From assembly GCF_001550095.1 (NCBI RefSeq), contig NZ_LRUC01000022.1, forward strand, positions 1-58,888: a stretch of DNA of 58,888 bases. The letters are read 5' to 3'. Every line of letters starts with the position of its first letter. Position 1 is the first letter of the stretch. Origin of the DNA: Celeribacter ethanolicus (GTDB lineage: Bacteria > Pseudomonadota > Alphaproteobacteria > Rhodobacterales > Rhodobacteraceae). Both the position numbers and the translations under genes were made by a program. Below, in pieces: positions 7,617-16,767 of the stretch. The notes beneath the pieces were generated by a model. It was not told the DNA's origin. It saw only the letters and a list, made by a program, of their open reading frames with translations, and did not search any database.

Positions 7617-7916
7617 ATGCTCAAACGGATAACATTCACAAGAGTCATTGGAATGGATGGAATAGTACTTTGGGCCGATCCAAAAACCCATAAAGCGGTG
7701 ATTTGGTGCAGCGACCACGGCGATCTCGCCTATGCCACCGGCCCCGAAACGCTTCTTGGTTCCTTCAACATGCCCGAGGCGGGCACCATGGTACAGTGCG
7801 AAGCACATATGGAAAACGGCATCAGAATCTGCACCCGATTGCGCCCCATTCAACGCTTTGCCGCGCCGGAACTGGCCGAAGCCCTGCGCAATTTCGCAGC
7901 GAAACCTGCCGCTTGA
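7617..7916 (+). CDS. Conserved-looking small protein of unknown function
   Basis: Up to 99 residues from the ATG at 7617; a start at 7653 (MDGIVLWADP) is equally possible because neither has a clear Shine-Dalgarno. The compact, mostly beta-strand-like sequence with IVLWADPKTHKAVIWC and GDLAYATGP recalls small OB/cold-shock-like folds, but I cannot assign a family. It ends with a helix (FAAPELAEALRNFA). It is divergent from the XRE regulator gene, which may control it. Confidence 0.6.
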   Translation: MLKRITFTRVIGMDGIVLWADPKTHKAVIWCSDHGDLAYATGPETLLGSFNMPEAGTMVQCEAHMENGIRICTRLRPIQRFAAPELAEALRNFAAKPAA

Positions 7917-8036
7917 GTGCTTCCGCGCAGTCCTAAGGGCTGTCACGACAGGGCGCAAGGAGGCAGGACGTCGGTCCGCAGGACTGTCACAATGAGAAGC
8001 TGTTGCCGCACAAAGTTGCAGTCGTTCCACGTCCGA

Positions 8037-8066
8037 AAAGAAAAAAGGGAGGTCCGAAGACCCCCC
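8037..8066 (-). terminator. UUCG-loop terminator for leftward transcripts
   Basis: On the minus strand an 8-bp stem GGGGGGTC/GACCTCCC (one G-U pair) closes a TTCG tetraloop and is followed by TTTTTTCTTTT. It lies about 190 bases behind the second small gene after nrdJ and probably ends that operon. Confidence 0.85.
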
Positions 8067-8218
8067 TGAGGTTCGCTGATCGGGCTCATGTTGATACCGC
8101 CCGGTAGATTTTATGCCTGCGGCCCGATCCGCGTCTGGCGTGAGCGCACCCACGCCGGAAAGGTGTCATTCAGACCCTTCACTCGGGGCTTTCCGGGTCG
8201 ACTGGAAATGCCCCACCC

Positions 8219-8242
8219 CGTTTCGCCCCAAAGGGCGAAACG
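8219..8242. other. Perfect hairpin behind the small gene 8253-8513
   Basis: CGTTTCGCCC and GGGCGAAACG, 10-bp arms with a 4-base loop. There is no T run on the minus strand side, so it is more likely a 3'-end protector or pause element than a terminator. Confidence 0.5.
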
Positions 8243-8252
8243 TATTCTTTTC

Positions 8253-8513
8253 TCAGTGCAACACACGCCCCGCCGAGCTGTTGACGGAGAACACCGCCTT
8301 GCAGCCCGCCTCGCCCGTGTCGCGGTAGTCCTGCACCGAATAGGTCACCGAAAGCGACGGCACGCCCAGGACGGAGACCACCCGCGCGCCCTGATAGGCA
8401 TCGGCCAGCGCGCCCATCACGTTGCGGTCGAACTCGGCCTCAAGCGTGTTGCCGCGCATGGTCACGCGATCTGCCGCGCAGAGTTGACCGGCGATGTCGA
8501 AAACGAGGTTCAT
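8253..8513 (-). CDS. Small protein of unknown function downstream of nrdJ
   Basis: 86 residues with GAAGGA ahead of the ATG. It starts MNLVFDIAGQLCAAD and has alternating apolar residues suggestive of a small alpha/beta fold, with two cysteines. No family is recognised. It lies 51 bases behind the previous small gene and in the same direction as nrdJ, so it is probably the third gene of that transcript. Confidence 0.65.
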   Translation of the reverse strand: MNLVFDIAGQLCAADRVTMRGNTLEAEFDRNVMGALADAYQGARVVSVLGVPSLSVTYSVQDYRDTGEAGCKAVFSVNSSAGRVLH

Positions 8514-8564
8514 TGTCTGCTACCTAGTCCTTCTAAAGATGCGATGGCGCGACATGCCATAGAG

Positions 8565-8828
8565 CTATGCGACATACAGTTTGAGCGCGACTTTTCCGTC
8601 TTGTCCGCACGGCTCATTCCAAACGTCGCATACCAACTTTGGCGATCCGGCATCCGGAACAAATTGCGGTTTTGAGGAAGGTATCTGATCCTTATCGAAA
8701 ACCAGCCACGCCCTTCTACTCCAACGCCCTTCGCTCTCTTTTCTAGCAAGTTCAAAGTGAACTTCTCTCTGATAACCATTTGGCCAACACAACACTCCAC
8801 TTTCCCAAGAGATGTCCTCACAAAGCAT
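8565..8828 (-). CDS. Small protein of unknown function directly behind nrdJ
   Basis: 87 residues. The nrdJ stop codon and this gene's Shine-Dalgarno overlap (TAAGGAG at 8835-8841), which supports coupled translation and the start at 8828. The sequence has several Trp (ISWESG, RWSRRAWLVF, VWNEPCG) and looks like a small beta-rich protein. Its base composition is less GC-rich than nrdJ. No family is recognised. Confidence 0.7.
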   Translation of the reverse strand: MLCEDISWESGVLCWPNGYQREVHFELARKESEGRWSRRAWLVFDKDQIPSSKPQFVPDAGSPKLVCDVWNEPCGQDGKVALKLYVA

Positions 8829-8838
8829 TCATCTCTCC

Positions 8839-11800
8839 TTACGAACAGCCCGAAGTGCCGCCACAGGTGTTGCATTTCATGCAGGTGCCGTTGCGCACCA
8901 GCGTGTAGTTGCCGCATTCGCCGCAGGCCTCGCCTTCGTAGCCCTGCATCTTGGCCTTGGTCCGCGCATCCATGGAGACCGTTCCAGTGGACAGCGCCGT
9001 GTCGGCCGTCGTCGGTTTCGCGGCGGCCTTGGTTTCCGGCACCAGTGTCTGGAGCGCGACCTGCGGATCGACGGATCCGGTCAGCGCGGTGGCGCCGGTG
9101 TGCATGCCGCCCTGAAGCACCATCAGCTCTTGCGGCACGCGTTTGCGCAGATAGCCGGTGGAGGAGATATGTTTCAGCACTTCCAAAGACTTGGAGGCCG
9201 CATTCTCCGAAATGTCCTTGACGTTGGAGACGCCCTCTTCCTCGCCCCGTCCCAGATCGTCAAAGCTTGCGCCCTGCGGTTTGACATGGGCCAGATCGGT
9301 GCGGTCGAGGTAAGACACGGCCAGTTCGCGGAAGATATAGTCGAGGATCGAGGTGGCGTTCTTGATGCTGTCGTTGCCCTGCACCATGCCCGCAGGCTCA
9401 AATTTGGTGAAGGTGAAGGCATCGACGAATTCCTCAAGCGGCACGCCGTACTGGAGACCCACGGAGACCGCGATGGCGAAGTTGTTCATCATCGCCCGGA
9501 AGCCGGCACCCTCCTTGTGCATGTCGATGAAGATCTCGCCCAGAGAGCCGTCTTCGTATTCGCCGGTGCGCAGGTAGACCTTATGCCCGCCGACGATGGA
9601 TTTCTGGGTGTAGCCCTTGCGACGGCTGGGAAGCTTCTCCCGCCCCCGCGCCACTTCCTTGATCACCAGCTTCTCGACAATCTTCTCGGCCAGAACTGCG
9701 GCTTTTTCCTGTGCGGAGCCGGTGGCGAGGATGTCCTCGGCCTCTTCGTCATCCTCGATCAGCGCGGTCGCGAGCGGCTGCGACAGTTTCGAGCCGTCGC
9801 GGTAGAGCGCATTGGCCTTGGTGCCCAGCGACCAGGACAGCTCATAAGCCGCGAGGCAATCCTCGATCGTCGCATCGTTCGGCATGTTGATCGTCTTGGA
9901 GATCGCGCCGGAGATGAAGCTCTGCGCCGCCGCCATCATGGTGATATGGCTTTCGACGGAGAGGTAGCGTTTGCCCTTCTTGCCGCAGGCATTGGCGCAA
10001 TCGAAGACGTGGTAATGCTCTTCCTTGAGGAAAGGCGCACCTTCGAGGGTCATCGTGCCGCAAACGTGGTCATTGGCGGCGTCGATGTCCTTCTTGGTGA
10101 AGCCGAGCGAGCGCAGCAGGTCGAAGGACGGGTCGTTCAGCTTGTCCTTCGGGATGCCGAGCGTGCCGGTGCAGAACTCTTCGCCCAGCGTCCACTGGTT
10201 GAAGACGAAGCGGATGTCGAAGGCCGAGGGCAGCGCCGCTTCGATCTTGTCGATCTGGGCCTGACCGAAGCCGTGGCCGATCAGCGCCGTGTGGTTGATC
10301 CCCGGCGCATTGCCGATGGTGCCATGACCCACGGCGTAGGACACGATTTCCTCGATCTGGCTGGAGCTATAGCCCAGCTTTTCCAGAGCGGCCGGCACGG
10401 AACGGTTGATGATTTTAAAATAGCCACCGCCCGCGAGTTTCTTGAATTTCACCAGTGCAAAATCCGGTTCGATCCCGGTGGTGTCGCAATCCATCACCAG
10501 ACCGATGGTGCCGGTGGGCGCAATCACGGAAACCTGCGCGTTGCGATAGCCGTTTTTCTCGCCAAGGCTCAACGCCTCGTCCCAAGCGGATTTCGCGAGT
10601 TCCACAAGATGCGCGTCCGGGCAATTGGCGTGATCCAAAGCAACCGGTTTGACCGCGAGACCTTCGTAGCCCGTGGTCTTGCCATAGGCGGCGGTGCGGT
10701 GATTGCGGATGACGCGAAGCATGTGCTCGGCGTTGCGCTGATAGCCCGAGAAAGTGCCCAGCTCGCCCGCGATCTCGGCGGAAGTCGCATAGGAAACGCC
10801 GGTCATGATCGCGGTCAGGGCACCGGCCAAGGCGCGGCCCTCGTCGCTATCGTAGCCCAGCCCCATGTTCATCAACAGCCCGCCGATATTGGCATAGCCC
10901 AAACCCAAGGTGCGGAAATCATAGGACAATTGCGCGATTTCCTTGGACGGGAACTGCGCCATCATGACGGAAATCTCAAGCGTCAGCGTCCAGATGCGGG
11001 TCGCATGCATATAGCTTTCCGCGTCGAACTCGCCATCCTTGAGGAAGGTCAGCAGGTTCATCGAGGCAAGGTTACAAGCCGTGTCGTCGAGGAACATATA
11101 TTCGGAACACGGGTTGGAGCCGCGGATCTGACCGTCTTCCGGGCAGGTGTGCCAGGCGTTGATCGTGTCGTGGAACTGGATGCCCGGATCGGCACAGGCC
11201 CAGGCGGCGTGACCGACCTGCTCCCAAAGCTCGCGGGCGTTCACGACTTTCGAAACCTTGCCATCGGTGCGGCGCAGAAGCTCCCATTCGGCATCGTCTT
11301 TCACAGCCTTGAGGAAGGCATCGGTGACGCGCACGGAGTTGTTGGAGTTTTGGCCGGAGACCGATGCGTAAGCCTCGCTATCCCAGTCGGTGTCATAGGT
11401 CGGGAATTCGATCGAGGAATAGCCCTGTTTCGCGTAATCGAGCACGCGTTTGACATAGGTTTCCGGGATCGCCACCTGTTTCGCGCCACGGATTGCGGCT
11501 TTCAAAGCGGTGTTTTTCGCCGGATCGAAGGCGTCGGCCTCGGTGCCGTCCCATTCGCGGATCGCGGCGAAGATGGCGTTGAGCTGGCGTTCATGCATCT
11601 TCGAGCCCGCGACGATGGACGCCACTTTCTGCTCTTCGATGACCTTCCAGTTGATGAATTCTTCGATGTCCGGGTGATCCATGTCACAGATCACCATCTT
11701 GGCCGCGCGGCGCGTGGTGCCGCCGGATTTGATCGCCCCCGCGGCCCGATCGCCGATTTTCAAAAAGCCCATGAGGCCGGAGGATTTGCCCCCGCCAGAC

Positions 11801-12534
11801 AGCGATTCATTGGCCGCACGCAGCGAGGAGAAGTTGGTGCCGGTGCCGGAGCCGTATTTGAACAGGCGCGCTTCGCGGACCCAAAGATCCATGATGCCGC
11901 CATCGGACACGAGATCGTCGGCGACGGATTGGATAAAGCACGCATGCGGCTGCGGATGCTCATAGGCCGACGCCGAACGGGTCAGCTCGCCGGTAGCGTG
12001 ATCCACGTAATAATGCCCCTGCCCCGGACCGTCGATGCCGTAAGCCCAATGCAGGCCGGTGTTGAACCATTGCGGCGAGTTCGGCGCGCCCATCTGGGCG
12101 GCGAGCATGAAGCGCATTTCGTCGTAATAGGCGCGGGCGTCGTCCTCGGAAGAGAAATAGCCGCCCTTCCAGCCCCAATAGGCCCAGGCGCCCGCCAGAC
12201 GGTCGAACACTTGCTTGGCGGAGGATTCCCCGCCGAAACGGTCGCCTTCGGGAAGCTGCGCCAGCTTGTCCTCATCGGGAACCGAACGCCACAGGAAGGA
12301 GGGCACGCCCTTTTCGCGGACTTTTTTCAGCGCCGCAGGCACGCCGGCCTTGCGGAAATATTTCTGGGCGATGACGTCGGAGGCGACCTGCGACCATTTC
12401 GAAGGCACTTCGCAATCATCGAGTTTGAACACCACCGTCCCGTCCGGGTTGCGGATTTCCGAGCTCGTCGTGGAGAACTCAAGCTCCGAATATGCGTCCT
12501 TGCCTGCCGTCGTAAACTTGCGTTCGATCTTCAT
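8839..12534 (-). CDS. nrdJ: Vitamin B12-dependent (class II) ribonucleotide reductase
   Basis: 1231 residues from the ATG at 12534 (a TTG 15 bases upstream is less likely). It reduces ribonucleotides to deoxyribonucleotides with adenosylcobalamin and works with or without oxygen. Landmarks: an N-terminal domain starting [19 protein letters not shown], the active-site region [24 protein letters not shown] (read in two parts), [15 protein letters not shown] near the middle, and a C-terminal redox/zinc-like tail with [15 protein letters not shown] and CNTCGG. Its length fits the long alphaproteobacterial type. No nrdAB copy is in view. Two small genes follow in the same direction. The upstream region has NrdR-like boxes but no cobalamin riboswitch that I can recognise. 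Confidence 0.96.
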   Translation of the reverse strand: MKIERKFTTAGKDAYSELEFSTTSSEIRNPDGTVVFKLDDCEVPSKWSQVASDVIAQKYFRKAGVPAALKKVREKGVPSFLWRSVPDEDKLAQLPEGDRFGGESSAKQVFDRLAGAWAYWGWKGGYFSSEDDARAYYDEMRFMLAAQMGAPNSPQWFNTGLHWAYGIDGPGQGHYYVDHATGELTRSASAYEHPQPHACFIQSVADDLVSDGGIMDLWVREARLFKYGSGTGTNFSSLRAANESLSGGGKSSGLMGFLKIGDRAAGAIKSGGTTRRAAKMVICDMDHPDIEEFINWKVIEEQKVASIVAGSKMHERQLNAIFAAIREWDGTEADAFDPAKNTALKAAIRGAKQVAIPETYVKRVLDYAKQGYSSIEFPTYDTDWDSEAYASVSGQNSNNSVRVTDAFLKAVKDDAEWELLRRTDGKVSKVVNARELWEQVGHAAWACADPGIQFHDTINAWHTCPEDGQIRGSNPCSEYMFLDDTACNLASMNLLTFLKDGEFDAESYMHATRIWTLTLEISVMMAQFPSKEIAQLSYDFRTLGLGYANIGGLLMNMGLGYDSDEGRALAGALTAIMTGVSYATSAEIAGELGTFSGYQRNAEHMLRVIRNHRTAAYGKTTGYEGLAVKPVALDHANCPDAHLVELAKSAWDEALSLGEKNGYRNAQVSVIAPTGTIGLVMDCDTTGIEPDFALVKFKKLAGGGYFKIINRSVPAALEKLGYSSSQIEEIVSYAVGHGTIGNAPGINHTALIGHGFGQAQIDKIEAALPSAFDIRFVFNQWTLGEEFCTGTLGIPKDKLNDPSFDLLRSLGFTKKDIDAANDHVCGTMTLEGAPFLKEEHYHVFDCANACGKKGKRYLSVESHITMMAAAQSFISGAISKTINMPNDATIEDCLAAYELSWSLGTKANALYRDGSKLSQPLATALIEDDEEAEDILATGSAQEKAAVLAEKIVEKLVIKEVARGREKLPSRRKGYTQKSIVGGHKVYLRTGEYEDGSLGEIFIDMHKEGAGFRAMMNNFAIAVSVGLQYGVPLEEFVDAFTFTKFEPAGMVQGNDSIKNATSILDYIFRELAVSYLDRTDLAHVKPQGASFDDLGRGEEEGVSNVKDISENAASKSLEVLKHISSTGYLRKRVPQELMVLQGGMHTGATALTGSVDPQVALQTLVPETKAAAKPTTADTALSTGTVSMDARTKAKMQGYEGEACGECGNYTLVRNGTCMKCNTCGGTSGCS

Positions 12535-12915
12535 GTCTGCCCCGACCAAATCTTGTTACCGCGGCCCGAACCGTCCCAGAGACGTCCCCGACACCGCACC
12601 ATTTGCGACCTGCAAGCTCCGGAGCCTGGCCCTTGGCCCTTTCCGTCGCCTGCCGCCTTCCGGCCCCTGCTACATCTTGTGGTCTGATCCGACGAAAGAC
12701 GGCCTTGGGCTGCAGGCAGAACCTCTGCGATCCGATCCCGCAGCGCAGGTTCGGTCCGAAGAGAGATTCGCCTCAGTGCGTCGCCCCGGTCACCGCGGTC
12801 ATATCCGTTTTCACCCCGTCCGTTTCCGCGAAAACAAGGCATCTTCGCCTCGATCCCGCACGGCCCTTTGTCGGATCTGTCCCCCGGGACCCTTGTCCCT
12901 CGCCGCTCAGGATCA

Positions 12916-12979
12916 ACTAAATGTAGTGTGTGTCCCATCCGGCTTACACAATGTGCAGCGGCTCCGCCCCGCTGGTCAA
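12916..12979 (-). promoter_or_regulatory. Candidate nrdJ promoter with a pair of NrdR-like boxes
   Basis: Reading leftward: TTGACC (12979-12974) as -35, then two partial matches to the NrdR consensus. Box 1 (12961-12946) ends in TTGTGT, 11 of 16 by my count. Box 2 (12931-12916) begins ACACAC, 12 of 16. Their centres are 30 bp apart, close to the three helical turns usual for NrdR. Box 1 covers the -10 position. No strong -10 is present. Confidence 0.42.
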
Positions 12980-13000
12980 CGCAAAATTTACCCTTTTTAC

Positions 13001-13029
13001 GGGCAAAATTTCGTTGACGGATTTTGCCC
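13001..13029. promoter_or_regulatory. Inverted repeat upstream of the nrdJ promoter
   Basis: GGGCAAAAT (13001-13009) and ATTTTGCCC (13021-13029), perfect 9-base arms 11 bases apart. The word GCAAAATTT recurs at 12981-12989. It lies just upstream of the candidate -35, where an activator would sit. Confidence 0.4.
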
Positions 13030-13123
13030 ACAGGAGGTCTCGATTCGTCTCTCGCAGCGTTAACTCTTTTTCCTTTGTTTCCCATGGGTTTCACGCAAAA
13101 TGTTAAGAATTTAAGCGAGTGTT

Positions 13124-13132
13124 TGTGGATAA
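13124..13132 (-). promoter_or_regulatory. Perfect DnaA box upstream of nrdJ
   Basis: TTATCCACA on the minus strand, exact consensus. A degenerate relative (TTATCCTCCACA) lies about 20 bases further upstream. DnaA control of ribonucleotide reductase genes is known from E. coli nrdAB; here it is only suggested by the site. Confidence 0.45.
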
Positions 13133-13348
13133 GTCCGGCAAGGCTGTGGAGGATAAGAAATCGCCCGCCGCGCCCTGTGTGCCCAATCCCTCAGCACACT
13201 ATATCTAGTGGTCGAAATCGACCTTTCGCATGCGCAGAAAGCCCCCGGTTTTGCTGGGAAAAAGCCGGAAAACACAACCTTGAGGTGAATTTCGAAGGCA
13301 AAAGTCACACAGAAGCCATGCCAGAGCGTGTGCCCGGAACGTGACGAA

Positions 13349-13756
13349 TCATTTTTGCAACATCGCGCCCGGCACGGGCTTGAGATCGACCAGAATCGTG
13401 CCGTCGAGACAGTCGAGCCCATCGACCACGAGGGCCGTCTCCTCGACGGCGCGCACCCGCACCCGAGACAGTGCAATGGGGTTCGGACGATGCGGCGAAC
13501 GCATGGCGAAGACGCCGCAATGCACCCCGTCATGCGGCCGCACCGATTGCAGCACATCGCGCGGCGCGCGGTCGAACCAGTAGAGCACATCGACCTCCGT
13601 TGCGGTGAGCCCCTTGAGACCGGGCGCGAAGGCGGGGTCAAGCTCGATGCGCGCCTCCTGCCCTGCGCGCCCCGGCCCTTTCGGGCAGTCTTCGAGCGTC
13701 TTGTACGGCGTGCGGATGCGTCCGATGGGGGTGAGGGTCATCTGTGTATCGGTCAT
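13349..13756 (-). CDS. trmO: tRNA (N6-threonylcarbamoyladenosine(37)-N6)-methyltransferase TrmO
   Basis: 135 residues from the ATG at 13756, which has AGGAG eight bases upstream; a longer frame has no ribosome site. TrmO uses S-adenosylmethionine to methylate t6A37 of certain threonine tRNAs. The family signature MRSPHRPNPIALSRV is present (about residues 84-98), as is an N-terminal PIGRIRTPY. The length is that of the minimal single-domain type. It is a lone gene upstream of nrdJ. Confidence 0.9.
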   Translation of the reverse strand: MTDTQMTLTPIGRIRTPYKTLEDCPKGPGRAGQEARIELDPAFAPGLKGLTATEVDVLYWFDRAPRDVLQSVRPHDGVHCGVFAMRSPHRPNPIALSRVRVRAVEETALVVDGLDCLDGTILVDLKPVPGAMLQK

Positions 13757-14164
13757 GCGGATCTCCTTTTCCCTGATGTAGGCGCAACACGGCGCAGGAC
13801 CGCCCGACAAAAGGACGCAGGCAGAAGGATACAGGCAGGGGCATGCGGGGCAGCCCCTAGGCAGATCTTCGCCGACAGTGCCGGTTTTCGACTCGGACCC
13901 GGCCCGGTGTAGCCCCGCAAGAGGCCGAAACGCAGCAGAAACGCAAAGGTAACACCCGAAAACTCCGGAACATTTGCCGAAAGACAGGGCAGAGCGCCAC
14001 CTGCGGGGCGGGAATGGTTGACGTTACGGTCACTTTTTTCACGAAGCCTTGCCTTCTGCGGCTGAATACATTTCCTTTCATGCATTCTAGCTGCGCCCGC
14101 CGAAGCGGTTGGCGCCGCCTGTGCAAAAAGAACTGAAAAGATAAACAGTACCCAGGAGGTCTTT
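13757..14164. other. Intergenic region between trmO and oppA
   Basis: 408 bases with no credible ORF. It must hold the trmO and oppA promoters. TTGACG at 14018-14023 is followed 17 bases on by no good -10. The AGGAGGT ribosome site of oppA is at 14154-14160. I found no clear terminator or operator. Confidence 0.4.
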
Positions 14165-15775
14165 ATGAAACTCACCACCGCCCTTTCCGCGCTGGCGATC
14201 CTTGCCGCCACGCCCGCGGCCTTTGCCGCCGATATTCCCGAAGGCACGGTGCTCTCCGAGAACCAGACCTATACGTTCTGGCTTCTGGACGCGATCAAGT
14301 CGATGGATCCGCAGATCAACACGGATGTCGAAGGCTCCGACATCCTGCGCAACCTGTTCGAAGGCCTCTACAACGAAGACGCCAAGGGCGATCTCATTCC
14401 GGGCGTGGCGCTGAGCCACGATCTGTCGGACGACGGTCTGACCTACACGTTCCACCTGCGCCCCGAAGCGGTGTGGTCCGATGGCAAACCGGTGACGGCA
14501 GGCGACTTCGTCTACGCCTGGCAGCGTCTGGCCGATCCGGCGACCGCGTCGGAATATGCCTGGTACATGGAACTGATGCAGGTGGTGAACGCGTCGAAAA
14601 TCACCGCGGGCGAGCTGCCGCCCTCCGATCTGGGCGTGAAAGCCATCGACGATCACACGCTTGAGGTGACGATCGAGACGCCGCTGCCCTATTTCCCGCA
14701 GATGCTGGTGCATGGCTCGACCTTCCCGGTGCGTCAGGACGTGATCGAGGCCTTCGGTGCCGACTGGACCAAACCGGAGAACATGGTGTCGAACGGCGCC
14801 TATACGCTGTCCGAGCACATCCTTGGCGAACGCGTCGAGATGGACAAATCCGCCACCTATTGGGATGCCGACAAGACGGTGATGACCCATCTCACCGGCC
14901 TGACGATCAATGACAACAATCAGGCGCTGACCCGCTACCTCGCGGGCGAGCTGGACCGGGTGCAAATCCCCGCCGGTCAGTACCCCCGCCTGAAAGCGGA
15001 ATATCCGGACGAGGCGACCTCGCTGCCCTATTCCTGTTCCTACATCTACAACATGAACCTGTCGGAAAAGGGTCCGGAAGCACTCAAAGACGTGCGCGTG
15101 CGCAAGGCGCTGTCCTATGCGATGAACCGCGACATCGTGGTGGATAACATCCTTCAGGGCGGCCAGCGTGCCTCCTACAACTGGACCCATTGGGCGACCG
15201 CGGGCTTTGTCATGCCGGAGATCGATTATTCTCATTGGACCCAGGAGGAGCGCACCGCGAAAGCGAAGGAGCTTCTGGCCGAGGCGGGCTATGGGCCGGA
15301 GAACCCGCTCGATCTGACGCTGAACTACAATACGGATGACAGCCACAAGAAAATCGCCATCGCGGCCCAACAGTTCTTCAAGCCTCTCGGCGTGAACCTG
15401 ACCCTCAACAACATGGAGTGGAAAGTTCACACCGACCGCATGCAGAACCAGGACTTCGATCTGGCGCGTTACGCCTGGTGTGGCGACTATAACGAGGCCT
15501 CGACCTACCTCGACTTCTTCACCTCGTATTCCGGTCATAACAACGGTCACTTCTTTAATGACGAATACGATGCGATCATGAAAGAGTCCAAGACGGCGGC
15601 CGATCCTCAACCGCTTTATACCCAGGCCGAGCAAATTCTTGCGACGGAAATGCCGTTTATTCCGATCTACCACTATGCGAAGGTCGATATGATCGCATCC
15701 GACATCAAAGGCCTGCCGACCGAGAACGTGATGCAGACCTGGTACGGGCGTGACCTGTACCGCGTCGCCGAGTGA
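14165..15775 (+). CDS. oppA: Oligopeptide ABC transporter, periplasmic binding protein
   Basis: 536 residues with a 21-residue Sec signal peptide (MKLTTALSALAILAATPAAFA). SBP family 5. Family cues are SDILRNLFEGLY, YTFHLRPEAVWSDGKPVTA (as two segments), VRKALSYAMNRD (about 318-329) and the C-terminal ARYAWCGDYNEASTYLDFF. The mature protein captures peptides in the periplasm and delivers them to OppBC. It is the first gene of oppABCDF, with an excellent ribosome site, and is separated from oppB by a hairpin that would let it be made in excess. Confidence 0.93.
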   Translation: MKLTTALSALAILAATPAAFAADIPEGTVLSENQTYTFWLLDAIKSMDPQINTDVEGSDILRNLFEGLYNEDAKGDLIPGVALSHDLSDDGLTYTFHLRPEAVWSDGKPVTAGDFVYAWQRLADPATASEYAWYMELMQVVNASKITAGELPPSDLGVKAIDDHTLEVTIETPLPYFPQMLVHGSTFPVRQDVIEAFGADWTKPENMVSNGAYTLSEHILGERVEMDKSATYWDADKTVMTHLTGLTINDNNQALTRYLAGELDRVQIPAGQYPRLKAEYPDEATSLPYSCSYIYNMNLSEKGPEALKDVRVRKALSYAMNRDIVVDNILQGGQRASYNWTHWATAGFVMPEIDYSHWTQEERTAKAKELLAEAGYGPENPLDLTLNYNTDDSHKKIAIAAQQFFKPLGVNLTLNNMEWKVHTDRMQNQDFDLARYAWCGDYNEASTYLDFFTSYSGHNNGHFFNDEYDAIMKESKTAADPQPLYTQAEQILATEMPFIPIYHYAKVDMIASDIKGLPTENVMQTWYGRDLYRVAE

Positions 15776-15797
15776 TCTCAGTTTGAAAACAGGCAGG

Positions 15798-15820
15798 ATG
15801 CGGGGGCTTTTCCCCCGCGT
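15798..15820 (+). other. Intercistronic hairpin between oppA and oppB
   Basis: 9-bp stem ATGCGGGGG/CCCCCGCGT (one G-T pair) with a CTTTT loop and no T run after it. Hairpins at this place commonly protect the binding-protein mRNA from 3' decay. Confidence 0.65.
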
Positions 15821-15840
15821 CCACCCATAGGGACACATCC

Positions 15841-16764
15841 ATGATTGTCTACATTCTCAAGCGTGTGGCGATTGCCATTCCGACGCTGCTCCTGCTGATT
15901 ATATTCTCATTCCTGCTGATGCATGCGGCCCCCGGCGGCCCCTTCACGCAGGAACGCGAGCTGCCCGCGCAGGTGCTTGCCAATCTCAACGCCAAATACG
16001 GTCTCGACCAACCTCTGTGGAAACAGATCACCAGTTACATCTGGGGCATCGTCGCGCATTTCGATTTCGGCCCGTCCTTTGTCTACAAGGATCGCACCGT
16101 GAACGAGATCATCGCGCAGGGCTTTCCGGTCACGCTGACCTATGGCGGCATTTCCTTCCTCGTCGCGGTCTTCGCGGGCGTGACGCTCGGCGCCGTGGCC
16201 GCCGTCAAACACAACACGATCATCGACTATTTCGCGGTCGGCATCTCCATCGGCGCGCAGGTGCTGCCGAACTTCGTCATGGCGCCGATCCTCGTGATCG
16301 TCTTCACCCTGATCCTCGGCTGGTTGCCGGGCGGCGGATGGCGCTTTTCCGACCCGTCGTTCTGGATCATGCCGGTGATCGCGCTTTCGACCTCCTACAT
16401 GGCCTCGATCGCGCGGATCATGCGTTCCTCGATGTTAGAGGTTCTGAACTCGAACCACATCCGCACGGCGCGGGCCAAAGGCCTTCCGGGACATCGGGTG
16501 ATCCTGCGCCATGCCCTCAAACCGGCGCTTCTGCCGGTGATCTCCTATCTCGGGCCGGCCTTTGTTGCGATGATCACCGGCTCGGTGATCGTGGACATCT
16601 ATTTCTCGACGGGTGGCATCGGCAAAGCCTTTGTCGACAGCGCACTGAACCGCGACTACGCGGTGATGATGGGGGTCACGATCCTCGTCGGCGCGCTCAC
16701 CATCCTGTTCAACCTCATCGTCGATATCGTCTACGGATGGATCGACCCGAAAATCCGGTACTGA
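15841..16764 (+). CDS. oppB: Oligopeptide ABC transporter permease OppB
   Basis: 307 residues, inner-membrane subunit of the BPD_transp_1 family. It starts with the typical first helix (MIVYILKRVAIAIPTLLLLI), followed by a large periplasmic segment and five further helices. The cytoplasmic EAA-type loop reads IRTARAKGLPGHRVILRHALK (in two pieces, about 205-225), which docks on OppD/F. It starts 65 bases behind oppA and stops 3 bases before oppC. Confidence 0.94.
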   Translation: MIVYILKRVAIAIPTLLLLIIFSFLLMHAAPGGPFTQERELPAQVLANLNAKYGLDQPLWKQITSYIWGIVAHFDFGPSFVYKDRTVNEIIAQGFPVTLTYGGISFLVAVFAGVTLGAVAAVKHNTIIDYFAVGISIGAQVLPNFVMAPILVIVFTLILGWLPGGGWRFSDPSFWIMPVIALSTSYMASIARIMRSSMLEVLNSNHIRTARAKGLPGHRVILRHALKPALLPVISYLGPAFVAMITGSVIVDIYFSTGGIGKAFVDSALNRDYAVMMGVTILVGALTILFNLIVDIVYGWIDPKIRY

Positions 16765-16767
16765 ACC

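Larger units (their letters stand above)
7917..8252. other. Intergenic region with minus-strand terminator and a hairpin
   Basis: No gene of normal size is seen. It holds the UUCG-loop terminator at 8037-8066 for leftward transcripts and a perfect hairpin at 8219-8242 directly behind the minus-strand gene 8253-8513. A short minus-strand frame with a GTG start (about 8185 to 8114) could code 23 residues, but the support is weak. Confidence 0.45.
12535..13348. other. Long upstream region of nrdJ
   Basis: 814 bases between trmO (ends at 13349) and nrdJ, both on the minus strand. I see a -35-like TTGACC with NrdR-like boxes (12916-12979), a 9-bp inverted repeat (13001-13029), repeated GCAAAATTT words, and a perfect DnaA box (13124-13132). 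A frame from about 13094 to 12531 is very basic with poor coding character, and I do not call it. The part 12535-12900 would be 5'-untranslated RNA if the promoter is right; I see no B12-box in it. Confidence 0.5.

Noticed and set aside
8090-8185. Short minus-strand peptide frames behind the 8253-8513 gene
   Set aside because: A 23-codon GTG-started frame has a passable Shine-Dalgarno, but nothing else supports it; left uncalled.
8812-12687. Very long open frame opposite nrdJ (about 1290 codons, plus strand)
   Set aside because: A mirror effect of GC-rich codon use. The translation is rich in Arg/His/Gly/Asp with no family features, while the minus-strand frame is a clear NrdJ.
12531-13094. 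Frame upstream of nrdJ starting with a basic stretch
   Set aside because: Overlaps the promoter elements and the nrdJ start, and has shadow-like composition.
12535-13348. Cobalamin riboswitch ahead of nrdJ
   Set aside because: Expected for a B12-dependent enzyme, but I find no B12 box or the conserved core in this region. AAGCCGGATGGGAC at about 12934-12947 (minus) is only superficially similar. A covariance search would settle it.
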